From: Flavobacteriaceae bacterium PS02293
GTDB taxonomy: Bacteria; Bacteroidota; Bacteroidia; Flavobacteriales; Weeksellaceae
Reading direction: 5' to 3'
Length of the DNA: 64,000 nucleotides
Assembly (NCBI GenBank): GCA_029960045.1
Contig: JASCOV010000004.1
Location: 62,001 to 126,000 of the forward strand
Shown here: one piece after another, positions 36,077-45,834 of the stretch
How positions within the stretch are numbered: position 1 is the first letter of the stretch
Layout of the letters: each line of letters opens with the position of its first letter
Notes under the pieces: generated by a model
Seen by the model: only the letters and a program-made list of their open reading frames with translations
Database searches by the model: none
What the model was told of the DNA's origin: nothing
Position numbers and translations under genes: made by a program

Positions 36077-37900
36077 ATGAAAAAACATAGACTTTTAATT
36101 GCAATATTAAGTTGTACACTTACTTTATCTACAGTTACTTCTTGTGATAATTTCTTAGATGCAGAAAATATTTCTAACTCTAACGAAGAACAACAATTCG
36201 ACAGTACAGCAGATACCTTCACAGCATTGATTGGTGTTTACAACCAGATTATTGGTGATGATGGATACGGGCAGAGAATCAGTTTATATTTTCCTCAGTC
36301 AGGAGATGATTTCAAAACGTCCGGAGATTACAACTGTAATGATAGAAGAGGACTAAGTACTTATGGTGCTTGTACTTCCAACCCGGATCTTAACAAGCCT
36401 TTCCTAAAATTATATTCTGGTATAGAAAGAGCAAATCTTGTTATCAAGAATATCCCATTATCAAAGGTAATGCAGTCAGGTTCTGATTCTGAGAAAAAGC
36501 TGATGAACCGTTACTTGGGAGAAGCTTACACTTTGAGAGCTCAGTTTTATTTTGATTTGATCAAAAACTGGGGAGATGTTCCAATGCAATTGGTTCCTTC
36601 ATCTGACTTGGAAACAGTTTATCTTCCAAAAACAGATAGAGATGTAATCTATGAGCAAATGATTGCTGACCTTGCAACTGCATCTGCTTTGGTTCCTTGG
36701 AGATCAGAAGCTGGGACTAGTAACACAAGAATTACAAAAGCGGCTGTGAAAGGACTTAGAGCAAGAATTGCTTTAGCTAGAGCTGGTTATTCTTTGAGGA
36801 GAGACCCAAGAATTATGGCTAAGGGTTCTAATTCTCAGGCTTATTATCAGATTGCTTATGACGAGTGTAAATCGATCATCAACGAAGGACAACACGGATT
36901 GAACGGAAGCTTCGAAGCAGTTTTCAGAGCTTTGCACGAAAATACAGAAGATGCAGCACACGAAGTTATTTTCGCGGTCGGCGCTTTTGGAGGTAATGCA
37001 GCAACAGACAGTAAAATCGGTTACTACAACGGTATGAGACACGATGATGCCTCTAACTGGAAAAGTAGTGGTGGAATCAACGCGATTGCAACTTATTTCT
37101 ATGAGTTCGGAAAATATGATGTCAGAAGAGATATTACTGTAGCTTCTATGCAAATTAATGCTACAAATCAGGCAATCCTTTCAACAGGTGTTTTATGTAC
37201 AGATGGAAAATTCAGAAAATCCTGGACCAGTGTTACAGGAACTGCACAAAACCTTGCTATCGACTGGCCAATGCTAAGATACTCTGATATTCTATTAATG
37301 TTTGCAGAAGCTGATAACGAATTGAATGGTTCACCGTCAGCAGAAGCTGTAAATGCAGTGAAACAAGTAAGAGATCGTGCTTACGTAGGTAATTTAGGAC
37401 AGGCAGGAACTATCCCAACTGATAAAACAGGATTCTTTAATTATATCGTTCACGAGAGATTATTGGAATTTGGTGGAGAAGGTCTTAGAAAATATGATCT
37501 GATCCGTTGGAATCTTTTGGCTACAAAAATTGCTGAAACCAAACAGAAACTTTCAGATTTATTGAATGGAACTGGACAATATGCAACAGTACCTTCTTAT
37601 TTATATTACAAAGCTTCGCCTTACGACAAAACAAAAACAGCGCAGGCAGCACTTCAAGCAGTGGATATTTATGTTCAGCCAGGTACTACAAGAGAAGATG
37701 TTTATTATACGCAATCAGCGGCAACAACGCCAACTGGTTACACAAGACTGAACTGGAGAGCAGCTATGACAGCTACTTATATCAACGATCCAGCCAAAGG
37801 TTATGCTCAATATTTTGAAGCAAACAGAAAGGAATTGTTCCCGATTTACGATGATATCATCTTATCGAACTATAATCTGAAGCAAGATTACGGTTACTAG
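36077..37900 (+). CDS. SusD/RagB-like surface glycan-binding lipoprotein
   Basis: 607 aa. Lipoprotein signal with VTSC lipobox (Cys near 23), then the RagB/SusD fold: N-terminal helical TPR part (about 40-300; RANLVIKNIP, YLGEAYTLRAQFYFDLIKNWGDVP) and the C-terminal domain with DWPMLRYSDILLMFAEA, QVRDRAY, ERLLEFGGEGLRKYDLIRW. Partner of the SusC protein; binds oligomers at the cell surface. No terminator follows. Confidence 0.95.
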   Translation: MKKHRLLIAILSCTLTLSTVTSCDNFLDAENISNSNEEQQFDSTADTFTALIGVYNQIIGDDGYGQRISLYFPQSGDDFKTSGDYNCNDRRGLSTYGACTSNPDLNKPFLKLYSGIERANLVIKNIPLSKVMQSGSDSEKKLMNRYLGEAYTLRAQFYFDLIKNWGDVPMQLVPSSDLETVYLPKTDRDVIYEQMIADLATASALVPWRSEAGTSNTRITKAAVKGLRARIALARAGYSLRRDPRIMAKGSNSQAYYQIAYDECKSIINEGQHGLNGSFEAVFRALHENTEDAAHEVIFAVGAFGGNAATDSKIGYYNGMRHDDASNWKSSGGINAIATYFYEFGKYDVRRDITVASMQINATNQAILSTGVLCTDGKFRKSWTSVTGTAQNLAIDWPMLRYSDILLMFAEADNELNGSPSAEAVNAVKQVRDRAYVGNLGQAGTIPTDKTGFFNYIVHERLLEFGGEGLRKYDLIRWNLLATKIAETKQKLSDLLNGTGQYATVPSYLYYKASPYDKTKTAQAALQAVDIYVQPGTTREDVYYTQSAATTPTGYTRLNWRAAMTATYINDPAKGYAQYFEANRKELFPIYDDIILSNYNLKQDYGY

Positions 37901-37964
37901 GAAACATTCCTTTTATCACTTGAATTTTTAAGTTTTTATATTTTTAATTTTTTTTGAAGATTCA

Positions 37965-37993
37965 CTCTATCAGAGTTTTATACTCTGGTAGAG
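37965..37993 (+). promoter_or_regulatory. strong intergenic hairpin without T-run (susD - pectate lyase gap)
   Basis: CTCTATCAGAGT (37965-37976) pairs with ACTCTGGTAGAG (37982-37993): 12 bp with one G-T pair and a 5-base loop. No T-run follows, so it is more likely an RNA-stability or processing element than a terminator. The rest of the 256-base gap is AT-rich and holds no gene. Confidence 0.6.
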
Positions 37994-38156
37994 CTGATTC
38001 TAAGGCCTTTGTCGGCTTTATTCAAAAAAATATTTCGCACTATTATTTAAAATTAGTTAATGAAAATAGGTTCGTAGAAGAAAACACTAATTATAATAAT
38101 CAACATTTATTAGACCTTACAACTAACACAATTAACTCAATTAAAATAAATTCTAG

Positions 38157-40721
38157 ATGAATAAAATTAAATTACTTTATGTGCTCCTACTGCTTGCATT
38201 CACGCAGGTATCAGGACAATCCGTTACTTTCAACGATGCGAAAGGTTGGGTAGAAACTGCCTTTGCAAAATGGCAGCCGGTGGCAAACGCCGGAAGATAT
38301 AATGTTTACTATTCCGGAGAAGGTGTAGTAAATAAACAAGTTGACGATTATTTGATTCGTAGTTACGGATCATATTTTAGAGCTGATGTTTTAGGACTGA
38401 AAGCTGGAAATTATACAATTACTGTAAAACCAGTAGTTTTAGGAGTCGAAGGTGTGGGTGCTACAACTAGTACTTTGACAGTTCTTCCTCAAGACAGAAC
38501 AGGTTTCGCATTTCACGGAGGAAGAGTTCCCGGAGGTTATAAAGCTGACGGAACACCAAAAGATAATGCGATCATTTTGTACATCACTCAGAAGTCCAAA
38601 GATTCTGTTCCATTCAATGTTATTACCAAAGCTAATGGCGGAACAACTGCTTATGTAGGATTTCAAAACATCTTATCCGGAATCAAAAAAGGATACGATA
38701 CAAGACCTTATATTTTCCGTTTGGTAGGTAACATTACAGATGCTACAACGATGGAAAATGGAGATTTTGTTGTAGAAAATGATAACAATGCAAACAGCTA
38801 TATTACTGTAGAAGGTGTTGGGGACGATGCAACTGCAAATGGCTGGGGAATCCGTGTGAAAAACGGAACTAATGTTGAAATCAGTAATCTTGGTTTTATG
38901 AACTGCGATAGTGGAGAAGGAGATAACATCGGTATGCAGCAGAATAATTCTTATATTTGGGTTCATAACAACGATTTGTTCTACGGAAACGCTGGTAGCG
39001 ATGCAGATCAGATCAAAGGAGATGGAGCTCTTGATAATAAAGGAAGCTCTTATAATACTTTTTCTTATAACCATTTCTGGGACAACGGAAAAGCCAGTTT
39101 GTTAGGATTAAGTGAGAATACAACTGTTGGTTTATACATCTCTTACCACCATAATTGGTTTGACCATTCAGATTCCAGACATCCAAGAGTAAGATTCTAT
39201 TCTGCTCACGTTTACAACAATTATTTTGACGGTATTGCAAAATACGGTTCTGGTTCTACAGAAGGTTCTTCTTTATTCTTAGAAGGTAACTATTTCCGTA
39301 ATGCAAAAAATCCAATGATGATCTCTTTGCAGGGAACAGATGTATGGAATCCTTCTACACAACAGAATGATCCTGCAAACCAAGGGACTTTCTCTGGAGA
39401 AGATGGTGGAATGATCAAGGCTTTTAATAATACAATTGATTTTGATATTGCAACCAACTCTATGCGTTTTGTAGCTTATGCAGATCCAAATCCTTTATAT
39501 AACATCGCAGGAAAAATCAGTTCTTTGACAGATTTTGATGCTTACTTGGCAACAACTCGTGGAGAAACTGTTCCAGCAACTGTTAAATCAAAAGTAGGCG
39601 CAAAAACTTACAATAACTTTGATACAGATGCTACGCTTTATATCAAAAACTTGGTTGTTCAAGATCCAGCAGCGGCAAGAGACAAAGTGAAAATGTACTC
39701 TGGTAGAGTAGAAGGTGGCGATTTCAAATGGGTTTTCAACAATGCAGTAGATGACAAATCTTATGCAGTTATTACCGGACTGAAATCCCAACTGACAAAC
39801 TACGGAACCAATATGGTTTTCATCCAGGCAGAAGGTACAAGCCAGACTTTGGTAAATACTTCAGCTAACAAAGATCAAACAGTTGCTACAGGAACTACAA
39901 TCAGCTCAATCGTATTTACTTGGGGTGGAGATGCAACAGACGTTACAGTTACAGGTTTACCTGCAAACGGACTTACAGTTGCAAAAGATGCATCGGCTAA
40001 AACACTTACTGTGACTGGAACACCATCTGCAACTACTGCTTACACAGTTACAACAGTTGGTGCTAATGGAACTGCAGCTTCTATCAGCGGAACTGTAACA
40101 GTTGGATCTACGCCTCCTCCAGTATCTGGTGGTGAAATCCACAACTTCACAACTTCTGGTAAAGTAAGTACTTTCTATACAATCACAGGTAATATGAACT
40201 CTACAGACGGTTCTACAACTTATGACGGATTGACATTAACAAAACGTCTAAAAATGGAATCTGCTACAAGTATTAATTATACGACAACTCAGACTTCAAC
40301 ATTGACATTAGTTTTCGATAATGATTTTGTGAAAGCGGTTAAATTCGACGGAACTAATTACACAGCAACAAATGGTGTTGTAACAATTCCAAATGTTGCA
40401 GCTGGAGCGCACAGTATTACAAAAGGTGATACAACCAACTTGTTCTACATCAAAACTGCTTATGCAACGATGGCAACAAGTGACATCAATAAGTCTCAGG
40501 TAAGTTTGTATCCAAATCCGGTCTCTGATTATTTACATATCACTACTGCTGGTCAAAAAGTATTAAGCGTAAAAGTTTACAACTTTGCAGGCAGTCTTGT
40601 TAAAAATAATGCAGTAATCAACAATGATTCGGTTGACTTGAGAAGTTTGAACACTGGTAATTACATCATCTCTATCGTAACAGATAAAGGGACAGTTACC
40701 AAAAAAATTATCAAAAAATAA
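38157..40721 (+). CDS. T9SS-secreted PL1 pectate lyase with Ig-like and ancillary modules
   Basis: 854 aa. Signal peptide 1-20; fibronectin-III-like domain (about 22-105); PL1 parallel beta-helix (about 110-470) with NIGMQQNNSYIWVHNND, DQIKGDGALDNK and the PL1 hallmark WFDHSDSRHPRVRF (from about 334), whose arginine is the expected base. An Ig-like segment (about 569-655) and a beta-sandwich (about 658-775; YDGLTLTKRLKMESATSI) follow, then a T9SS type A tail (VSLYPNPVSDYLHI to the end). Cleaves de-esterified homogalacturonan by beta-elimination outside the cell. The beta-sandwich resembles the whole mature part of the small proteins at 50082 and 51359. Confidence 0.92.
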   Translation: MNKIKLLYVLLLLAFTQVSGQSVTFNDAKGWVETAFAKWQPVANAGRYNVYYSGEGVVNKQVDDYLIRSYGSYFRADVLGLKAGNYTITVKPVVLGVEGVGATTSTLTVLPQDRTGFAFHGGRVPGGYKADGTPKDNAIILYITQKSKDSVPFNVITKANGGTTAYVGFQNILSGIKKGYDTRPYIFRLVGNITDATTMENGDFVVENDNNANSYITVEGVGDDATANGWGIRVKNGTNVEISNLGFMNCDSGEGDNIGMQQNNSYIWVHNNDLFYGNAGSDADQIKGDGALDNKGSSYNTFSYNHFWDNGKASLLGLSENTTVGLYISYHHNWFDHSDSRHPRVRFYSAHVYNNYFDGIAKYGSGSTEGSSLFLEGNYFRNAKNPMMISLQGTDVWNPSTQQNDPANQGTFSGEDGGMIKAFNNTIDFDIATNSMRFVAYADPNPLYNIAGKISSLTDFDAYLATTRGETVPATVKSKVGAKTYNNFDTDATLYIKNLVVQDPAAARDKVKMYSGRVEGGDFKWVFNNAVDDKSYAVITGLKSQLTNYGTNMVFIQAEGTSQTLVNTSANKDQTVATGTTISSIVFTWGGDATDVTVTGLPANGLTVAKDASAKTLTVTGTPSATTAYTVTTVGANGTAASISGTVTVGSTPPPVSGGEIHNFTTSGKVSTFYTITGNMNSTDGSTTYDGLTLTKRLKMESATSINYTTTQTSTLTLVFDNDFVKAVKFDGTNYTATNGVVTIPNVAAGAHSITKGDTTNLFYIKTAYATMATSDINKSQVSLYPNPVSDYLHITTAGQKVLSVKVYNFAGSLVKNNAVINNDSVDLRSLNTGNYIISIVTDKGTVTKKIIKK

Positions 40722-40780
40722 CCTTACATAGACTAATGTCAATCTGAAGTTTCAGATCACATTATTTAATTGTTAAATCA

Positions 40781-40816
40781 TACAGGTTTTCATCCCGCAT
40801 GGGGTGGAAACTTGTA
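40781..40816 (+). promoter_or_regulatory. long intergenic hairpin without T-run (pectate lyase - pectinesterase gap)
   Basis: A 16-bp stem (40781-40796 with 40801-40816, three G-T pairs) closes a 4-base loop GCAT. It lies 24 bases before the pectinesterase start. No T-run follows; like the hairpin at 37965 it may shape relative mRNA levels. Confidence 0.6.
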
Positions 40817-40839
40817 TATTTAAAAAAGATCAGTAAAAA

Positions 40840-41868
40840 ATGAAGCAGTCCAAAATCAAAAAGTTTTTATTGTTTTTTTCTTTTATTCTCGTTTTGATTA
40901 GTATTAATTCTTTCAGCGTTATTGATGATAATTTTGAAAAAATTTATACAGTCGCAAAAGACGGAACAGGAGATTTCCAAACAGTACAAGATGCAATTAA
41001 TGCAGTTGAAAACGGACTTCAAAGCACTACTAAAATCTTTATTAAAAAAGGAACTTACAGAGAAAAAATCACAGTTCCAGCTACCAAAGGTCCAATCACG
41101 TTCGAAGGCGAAAATCTTAAAGAAACTATTATCATTAATGATGATTTCGCTTCCAAGAAAAATGCTGAAGGCAAAGAATTTGGAACTACAGGATCTTCTA
41201 CAATTTTTATTTTTTCTAATGATTTTTCAGCTAAGAATATCACATTTCAAAATGACGCAGGAAAAGTCGGACAAGCAGTTGCTGTTTTAATTACCGGCGA
41301 CCGTGCAATTTTTGAGAACTGCAGGTTTCTGGGTTTTCAGGATACACTTTATCTCAAAGGCGAGCAAGATGTTGCATCAGCAAAAAAAGAAGTCCGTCAT
41401 TATTTTAAAAATTGTTATATCGAGGGAACAACGGATTTCATCTTCGGAGCAGCAACAGCGGTTTTCCAGAATTGTGAAATTTTTGCTAAAGAATTAGCAA
41501 CGTATCTTACGGCAGCTTCAACACCGGAAAGCAAGAAATTCGGTTTTGTTTTCATCGATTGCAAAATCTCGGGCGATGCAAAATCCCAATCTGTTTACCT
41601 AGGAAGACCTTGGCGGCCATTTGCCAAAACAGTTTTCATTAATACCGAAATCAACAATGTTATAAAACCCGAAGGCTGGCACAATTGGAACAAACCCGAT
41701 GCAGAGAAAACAACTTTCTACGGTGAATTCAATTCTAAAGGAATCGGATCAAATTCTGAGAAAAGAGTTGCTTGGTCTCATCAATTATCAAAAAAAGAAG
41801 CTAAAGAATATTCCATCAAAAACATTCTCTCAGGAAATGACAACTGGAATTTTAAAATAAAAAAATAA
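40840..41868 (+). CDS. pectin methylesterase (CE8), copy 1
   Basis: 342 aa, exported (hydrophobic N-terminus to about residue 27). CE8 beta-helix with the conserved sites GFQDTLYL (D168), GTTDFIFGAATAVFQN (D199) and LGRPWRPF (R256). Removes methyl esters from homogalacturonan, making substrate for PL1 and GH28. Followed after 5 bases by GH105. No T9SS tail, so probably periplasmic. Confidence 0.94.
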   Translation: MKQSKIKKFLLFFSFILVLISINSFSVIDDNFEKIYTVAKDGTGDFQTVQDAINAVENGLQSTTKIFIKKGTYREKITVPATKGPITFEGENLKETIIINDDFASKKNAEGKEFGTTGSSTIFIFSNDFSAKNITFQNDAGKVGQAVAVLITGDRAIFENCRFLGFQDTLYLKGEQDVASAKKEVRHYFKNCYIEGTTDFIFGAATAVFQNCEIFAKELATYLTAASTPESKKFGFVFIDCKISGDAKSQSVYLGRPWRPFAKTVFINTEINNVIKPEGWHNWNKPDAEKTTFYGEFNSKGIGSNSEKRVAWSHQLSKKEAKEYSIKNILSGNDNWNFKIKK

Positions 41869-41873
41869 GAAAA

Positions 41874-43124
41874 ATGAAATTTCAAACACTTAAAATATTA
41901 TCTATCGCAGCTTTTGTATCAGGAATGTTTCTTTCTTGTGCTCAAACAAAAACTGCGACCACTTCAAAAGCAACAACTGAAACTTCAGCAGGAAAAACAA
42001 TTCCTACAAACCTAAAATGGTACGAAAGAATGATGCTTTCCGAAATGAAACGTTTCCCTGATGCTTGGATGCTCGATTTCCACAAAACGCCAAAATGGAG
42101 CTACCCAAACGGATTGGTTTTAAAAGGTGCAGAAGAAGTCTATAAAAAAACGGGTAAAAAAGAATATTTCGATTACATCAAAGGTTATGCGGAAGAGATG
42201 GTAAATCCGAATGGATCTATCAAAACTTATGAACTCAGCAAATACAATATCGATATGTTGAACTCTGGAAACGTCTTGTTGTATCTGTATTCCGTTGATA
42301 AAAAAGAGAATTATCTTAAGGCATTACAATTATTAAGATCTCAATTGAATGATCATCCAAGAACTTCCGAAGGTGGCTTTTGGCACAAAAAAATCTACCC
42401 AAGCCAAATGTGGCTGGACGGATTGTATATGGGTGAACCTTTTTACGCAAACTACACACAGATGTTCGACAAAGGCGATGCAGCAACGAAAGCTTACGAT
42501 GATATCGTCAACCAATTCGATTTAATTCAAAAACATTTGAAAGATTCAAAAACCGGATTGTTGTACCACGGCTGGGACGAAAGCAAACAGCAGGCTTGGG
42601 CAAACAAACAAACCGGACTTTCTCCCAATTTCTGGGGAAGAGCGATGGGTTGGTACGGAATGGCAATCGTAGATGTTCTAGATTTTCTACCGCAGAATCA
42701 TCCTGGAAGAGCCAGATTGATTTCTTATCTCAATTCATATTCCGAAGCATTGGTAAAAGTTCAGGATTCGAAAACCGGACTTTGGTATCAGGTTTTGGAC
42801 AAAGGCGGCGAAAAAGGAAATTATCTCGAAGCTTCAGGATCATCTATGTTCGTTTACACTTTCGCAAAAGGAGCGAGAAAAGGTTATTTGCCAACTTCTT
42901 ACAAAGCAATTGCAAAGAAAGGCTACGATGGAATTATCAAAAATCTGATCTCTGTAGAAAAGGATGGAACTGTTAATCTAAATCAAAATTGTGCTGTCGC
43001 AGGTTTAGGCGGAACACCTTACAGAAGCGGAACTTACGACTATTATGTGAACGAAGAAATCCGTTCCAACGATCCAAAAGGAACCGGACCATTCATCCTC
43101 GCAAGTTTGGAATTAGAAAAGTAA
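41874..43124 (+). CDS. GH105 unsaturated galacturonyl/rhamnogalacturonyl hydrolase
   Basis: 416 aa lipoprotein (LSC lipobox near residue 23). (alpha/alpha)6-barrel of the YteR/YesR type, with the catalytic Asp in MWLDGLYMGEPF (D182) and family blocks GFWHKK, NFWGRAMGWYGMAIVDVL and SGTYDYYVNEEIRSNDPKGTGPF. Releases the unsaturated uronate from the non-reducing end of lyase products, feeding KdgF and KduI. An R1 repeat follows. Confidence 0.94.
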   Translation: MKFQTLKILSIAAFVSGMFLSCAQTKTATTSKATTETSAGKTIPTNLKWYERMMLSEMKRFPDAWMLDFHKTPKWSYPNGLVLKGAEEVYKKTGKKEYFDYIKGYAEEMVNPNGSIKTYELSKYNIDMLNSGNVLLYLYSVDKKENYLKALQLLRSQLNDHPRTSEGGFWHKKIYPSQMWLDGLYMGEPFYANYTQMFDKGDAATKAYDDIVNQFDLIQKHLKDSKTGLLYHGWDESKQQAWANKQTGLSPNFWGRAMGWYGMAIVDVLDFLPQNHPGRARLISYLNSYSEALVKVQDSKTGLWYQVLDKGGEKGNYLEASGSSMFVYTFAKGARKGYLPTSYKAIAKKGYDGIIKNLISVEKDGTVNLNQNCAVAGLGGTPYRSGTYDYYVNEEIRSNDPKGTGPFILASLELEK

Positions 43125-43138
43125 GCAAAACGTAATAT

Positions 43139-43190
43139 TGTCATTCCGTAGGAATCTCTGCAGCTAAGTTTAGATTCCTACGGAATGACA
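43139..43190 (+). repeat. R1 palindromic repeat, copy 4 (uninterrupted form)
   Basis: A perfect 19-bp inverted repeat (43139-43157 and 43172-43190) encloses a 14-base loop. This is the uninterrupted form of the arms at 8376-8450. A further short repeat containing GAGCCTGTCGAAGTGCC lies at about 43229-43245. Confidence 0.92.
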
Positions 43191-43321
43191 AAGTTTAAGT
43201 TTTTCTTTGATGAGTTTGAAGTTTACACTGAGCCTGTCGAAGTGCCTTTGCGAATCTTAAAATATTTTCAATAAGTTCAAAAAATCTTAGCGCACTTTGC
43301 GTTCAAAAATTATATTAAATT

Positions 43322-44965
43322 TTGAAAATCAACAAAAAACATATCATCCTTTCATTGTTTGCTTTGTCAATCAATCAATTGGATGCGCAAAAAACAAAGC
43401 CTTACGTTTCCGAAGTTTGGGTTTCAGATTTGGGAAACGGAACTTATAAGAATCCTGTGTTATACTCTGATTATTCAGATCCTGATGCAATTCGGGTTGG
43501 AGATGATTATTTTATGACGGCTTCCAGCTTCAACGAAACACCAGGTTTACCGATTCTTCATTCAAAGGATATGATCAATTGGAAACTGGTCAATTATGCC
43601 ATTACAGATTTGATTCCAAAAGAAACTTACAACGTTCCGCAAAGAGGAAACGGCGTTTGGGCGCCAAGCATCCGTTTTCATAATAGCGAATATTTCATCT
43701 ATTGGGGCGATCCGGATTTCGGCGTTTTTATGGTGAAAACGAAAGATCCTTTTGGTAAATGGGAAGAACCTGTTTTGGTAATGGAAGGCAAAGGCTTGAT
43801 AGACACTTGTCCACTTTGGGACGACGACGGAAATGCTTATCTCGTCCACGGTTGGGCAGGAAGCAGAGCCGGAGTCAAGAGTATTTTGACCATCAATAAA
43901 ATGAATCCTGAAGGAACAAAAGTTCTGGACAAAGGCGTTCACATCTTCGATGGCCACGATGCACATCCAACGGTTGAAGGTCCAAAATTTTATAAAAGAA
44001 ACGGCTATTATTACATTTTTGCGCCTGCTGGCGGCGTTGCAACCGGTTGGCAATTGGTTTTGAGATCAAAGAATATTTATGGACCTTATGAAGAAAAAAT
44101 AGTTCTGGAACAAGGCAAATCAACAATCAATGGTCCACATCAAGGTGCTTGGGTTGATACGCCGAAAGGTCAGGATTGGTTTTACCATTTTCAGGATGTA
44201 GATGCTGGCGGAAGACTCGTTCATTTGCAACCGATGAAGTGGGAAAAAGATTGGCCTGTAATGGGAATCGATACAGATAAAAACGGAATAGGAGAACCAG
44301 TTCTGACTTATAAAAAACCGGAAGTTGGAAAAATATTTCCAATAGAAACACCAGCAGAATCAGACGAATTTAATGATGATAAAATTGGTTTGCAGTGGCA
44401 GTGGAGCGCCAATGAAAACATCGTCTGGTCAGCTAAAATTCCCGGAAAAGATTATTTAAGATTATTCTCGATTAAAACGCCTGAAGGTGCAAAAAACCTT
44501 TGGAACGTTCCGAACTTATTAACTCAGAAATTTCCTGCACCAAACTTCGTTGCGTCAACCAAAGTGAAATTATTTCCTGAAGATGCGAAAGAAGGCAAAG
44601 TTGCCGGACTTTTGGTAATGGGAACAGATCACGCTTCTCTTGTGATTACCAACAAACCTGATGGTTGTTATCTTCAATTGAGAAAAGCACCTAAAGCTGA
44701 AAAAGGCGGCGAAGAAAAAATTCTTAATGAAATCAAATTAAAATCAAACGAAGTTTACCTGAAAGTGGATGTCAAAGAACCCAACGGAATTTGCACATTC
44801 AGCTACAGCGAAAACGGGAAAAGTTTTGAAAATATCGGAGAGCCATTTCAGGCAAAACCAGGAAAATGGATTGGCGCAAAAGTCGGAATCTATTCTGTGA
44901 GCGATCCAAAAGTTTCAAGAGGCGGTTACGCAGATTTTGACTTTTTTAGGATTACAAAAAAATAA
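43322..44965 (+). CDS. GH43 family glycosidase with C-terminal beta-sandwich
   Basis: 547 aa from TTG 43322. No in-frame ATG exists before about residue 61, and the TTG start gives a clear signal peptide (MKINKKHIILSLFALSINQL), so the rare start is accepted. The five-bladed propeller covers about residues 30-330: SDYSDPDAIRVGDDYFMTAS (catalytic base Asp), a central Asp in LIDTCPLWDDDGNAYLVHG, and VEGPKFYKRNGYYYIF (acid Glu). The C-terminal part (about 350-545) is the usual GH43 beta-sandwich. Likely removes arabinose, xylose or galactose side chains of pectin; the exact linkage is not predictable. Confidence 0.9.
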   Translation: MKINKKHIILSLFALSINQLDAQKTKPYVSEVWVSDLGNGTYKNPVLYSDYSDPDAIRVGDDYFMTASSFNETPGLPILHSKDMINWKLVNYAITDLIPKETYNVPQRGNGVWAPSIRFHNSEYFIYWGDPDFGVFMVKTKDPFGKWEEPVLVMEGKGLIDTCPLWDDDGNAYLVHGWAGSRAGVKSILTINKMNPEGTKVLDKGVHIFDGHDAHPTVEGPKFYKRNGYYYIFAPAGGVATGWQLVLRSKNIYGPYEEKIVLEQGKSTINGPHQGAWVDTPKGQDWFYHFQDVDAGGRLVHLQPMKWEKDWPVMGIDTDKNGIGEPVLTYKKPEVGKIFPIETPAESDEFNDDKIGLQWQWSANENIVWSAKIPGKDYLRLFSIKTPEGAKNLWNVPNLLTQKFPAPNFVASTKVKLFPEDAKEGKVAGLLVMGTDHASLVITNKPDGCYLQLRKAPKAEKGGEEKILNEIKLKSNEVYLKVDVKEPNGICTFSYSENGKSFENIGEPFQAKPGKWIGAKVGIYSVSDPKVSRGGYADFDFFRITKK

Positions 44966-44989
44966 ATCGAATAAATTATTAATATTAAA

Positions 44990-45829
44990 ATGAAATTATC
45001 TTTTAAAAATATTTCATCCGCATTTTTTGTTGCAGCATCGTTGCTGATGACGGCGCAAACGGAGCAGGATAATCAAAAAGAAAGAACTGTAACACCTTCC
45101 AAAGATAAAACCACGACCAACATTTTTCTGGCTGGTGACTCTACATTGACAGATTATTCTTTGGAAAGCAACTATCAGGAAAAACGTTATCCACAGCAAG
45201 GCTGGGGTGGTGTTTTTCAGGAATTTTTTGTGGCGGACAGTCTTAAAACTTTGAAAACTCCGGCTCTTGCAAAAAATGTTTTGGTAGTTGACAAAGCAAA
45301 AGGTGGAAGAAGTACCAGAACTTTTTTTCAGGAAGGAAGATGGCGGTATATTTTTGAAAATCTGAAACCAAAAGACTGGGTTCTGATTCAGTTTGGTCAC
45401 AACGACGAATCTGAGAAAAAAGTAGATCGCTATGTAGATATTCCGGGTTACAAAGAATATTTGAGATTGTATATTCATCAGGTTCGTGAGAAAGGTGCAA
45501 CACCAATTTTGGTGACACCGGTTTCCAGAAATTATCCTTGGAAAGATGGCGTTTTGGGCGACAGTCACGTAGATTATGCCAAAGCAATGATAGAATTGGC
45601 GCAAGAACAAAAGGTAGATTTGATAGATCTCAACAGACTTTCACGGGAATTTTTAACCAAAAAAGGAAAGGATTTTGTGACCACCACTTACTTTATGAAT
45701 CTTCCCGAGGGCAAATATCCCGCTTATCCAAACGGACAAAAAGACGATACACATTTCCAGCCAGAAGGTGCAAAAGCAATGGCACAGATTGTTTATGATG
45801 AATTCAAAAAAATTGTGACTAAGAAATAA
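44990..45829 (+). CDS. rhamnogalacturonan acetylesterase (CE12, SGNH hydrolase)
   Basis: 279 aa, exported (N-terminal signal, ending about MTAQ). SGNH blocks: LAGDSTLTDYS (nucleophile S51), KGGRSTRTF with the oxyanion glycine, FGHNDE and the C-terminal KDDTHFQPEGAK (Asp/His). These match CE12 esterases that remove acetyl groups from the rhamnogalacturonan backbone. Follows GH43 by 24 bases; an R2 repeat follows it. Confidence 0.93.
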   Translation: MKLSFKNISSAFFVAASLLMTAQTEQDNQKERTVTPSKDKTTTNIFLAGDSTLTDYSLESNYQEKRYPQQGWGGVFQEFFVADSLKTLKTPALAKNVLVVDKAKGGRSTRTFFQEGRWRYIFENLKPKDWVLIQFGHNDESEKKVDRYVDIPGYKEYLRLYIHQVREKGATPILVTPVSRNYPWKDGVLGDSHVDYAKAMIELAQEQKVDLIDLNRLSREFLTKKGKDFVTTTYFMNLPEGKYPAYPNGQKDDTHFQPEGAKAMAQIVYDEFKKIVTKK

Positions 45830-45834
45830 AATTT

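Noticed and set aside
37954..38160. 68-aa open frame between susD and the pectate lyase
   Set aside because: It translates a strong hairpin and AT-rich leader, and has no domain or signal peptide.
43562..44053. 163-aa minus-strand open frame
   Set aside because: Antisense to the catalytic domain of the GH43 gene, with no motif of its own.
45014..45610. 198-aa minus-strand open frame
   Set aside because: Shadow of the CE12 esterase gene; the plus strand has clear catalytic motifs, the minus strand none.
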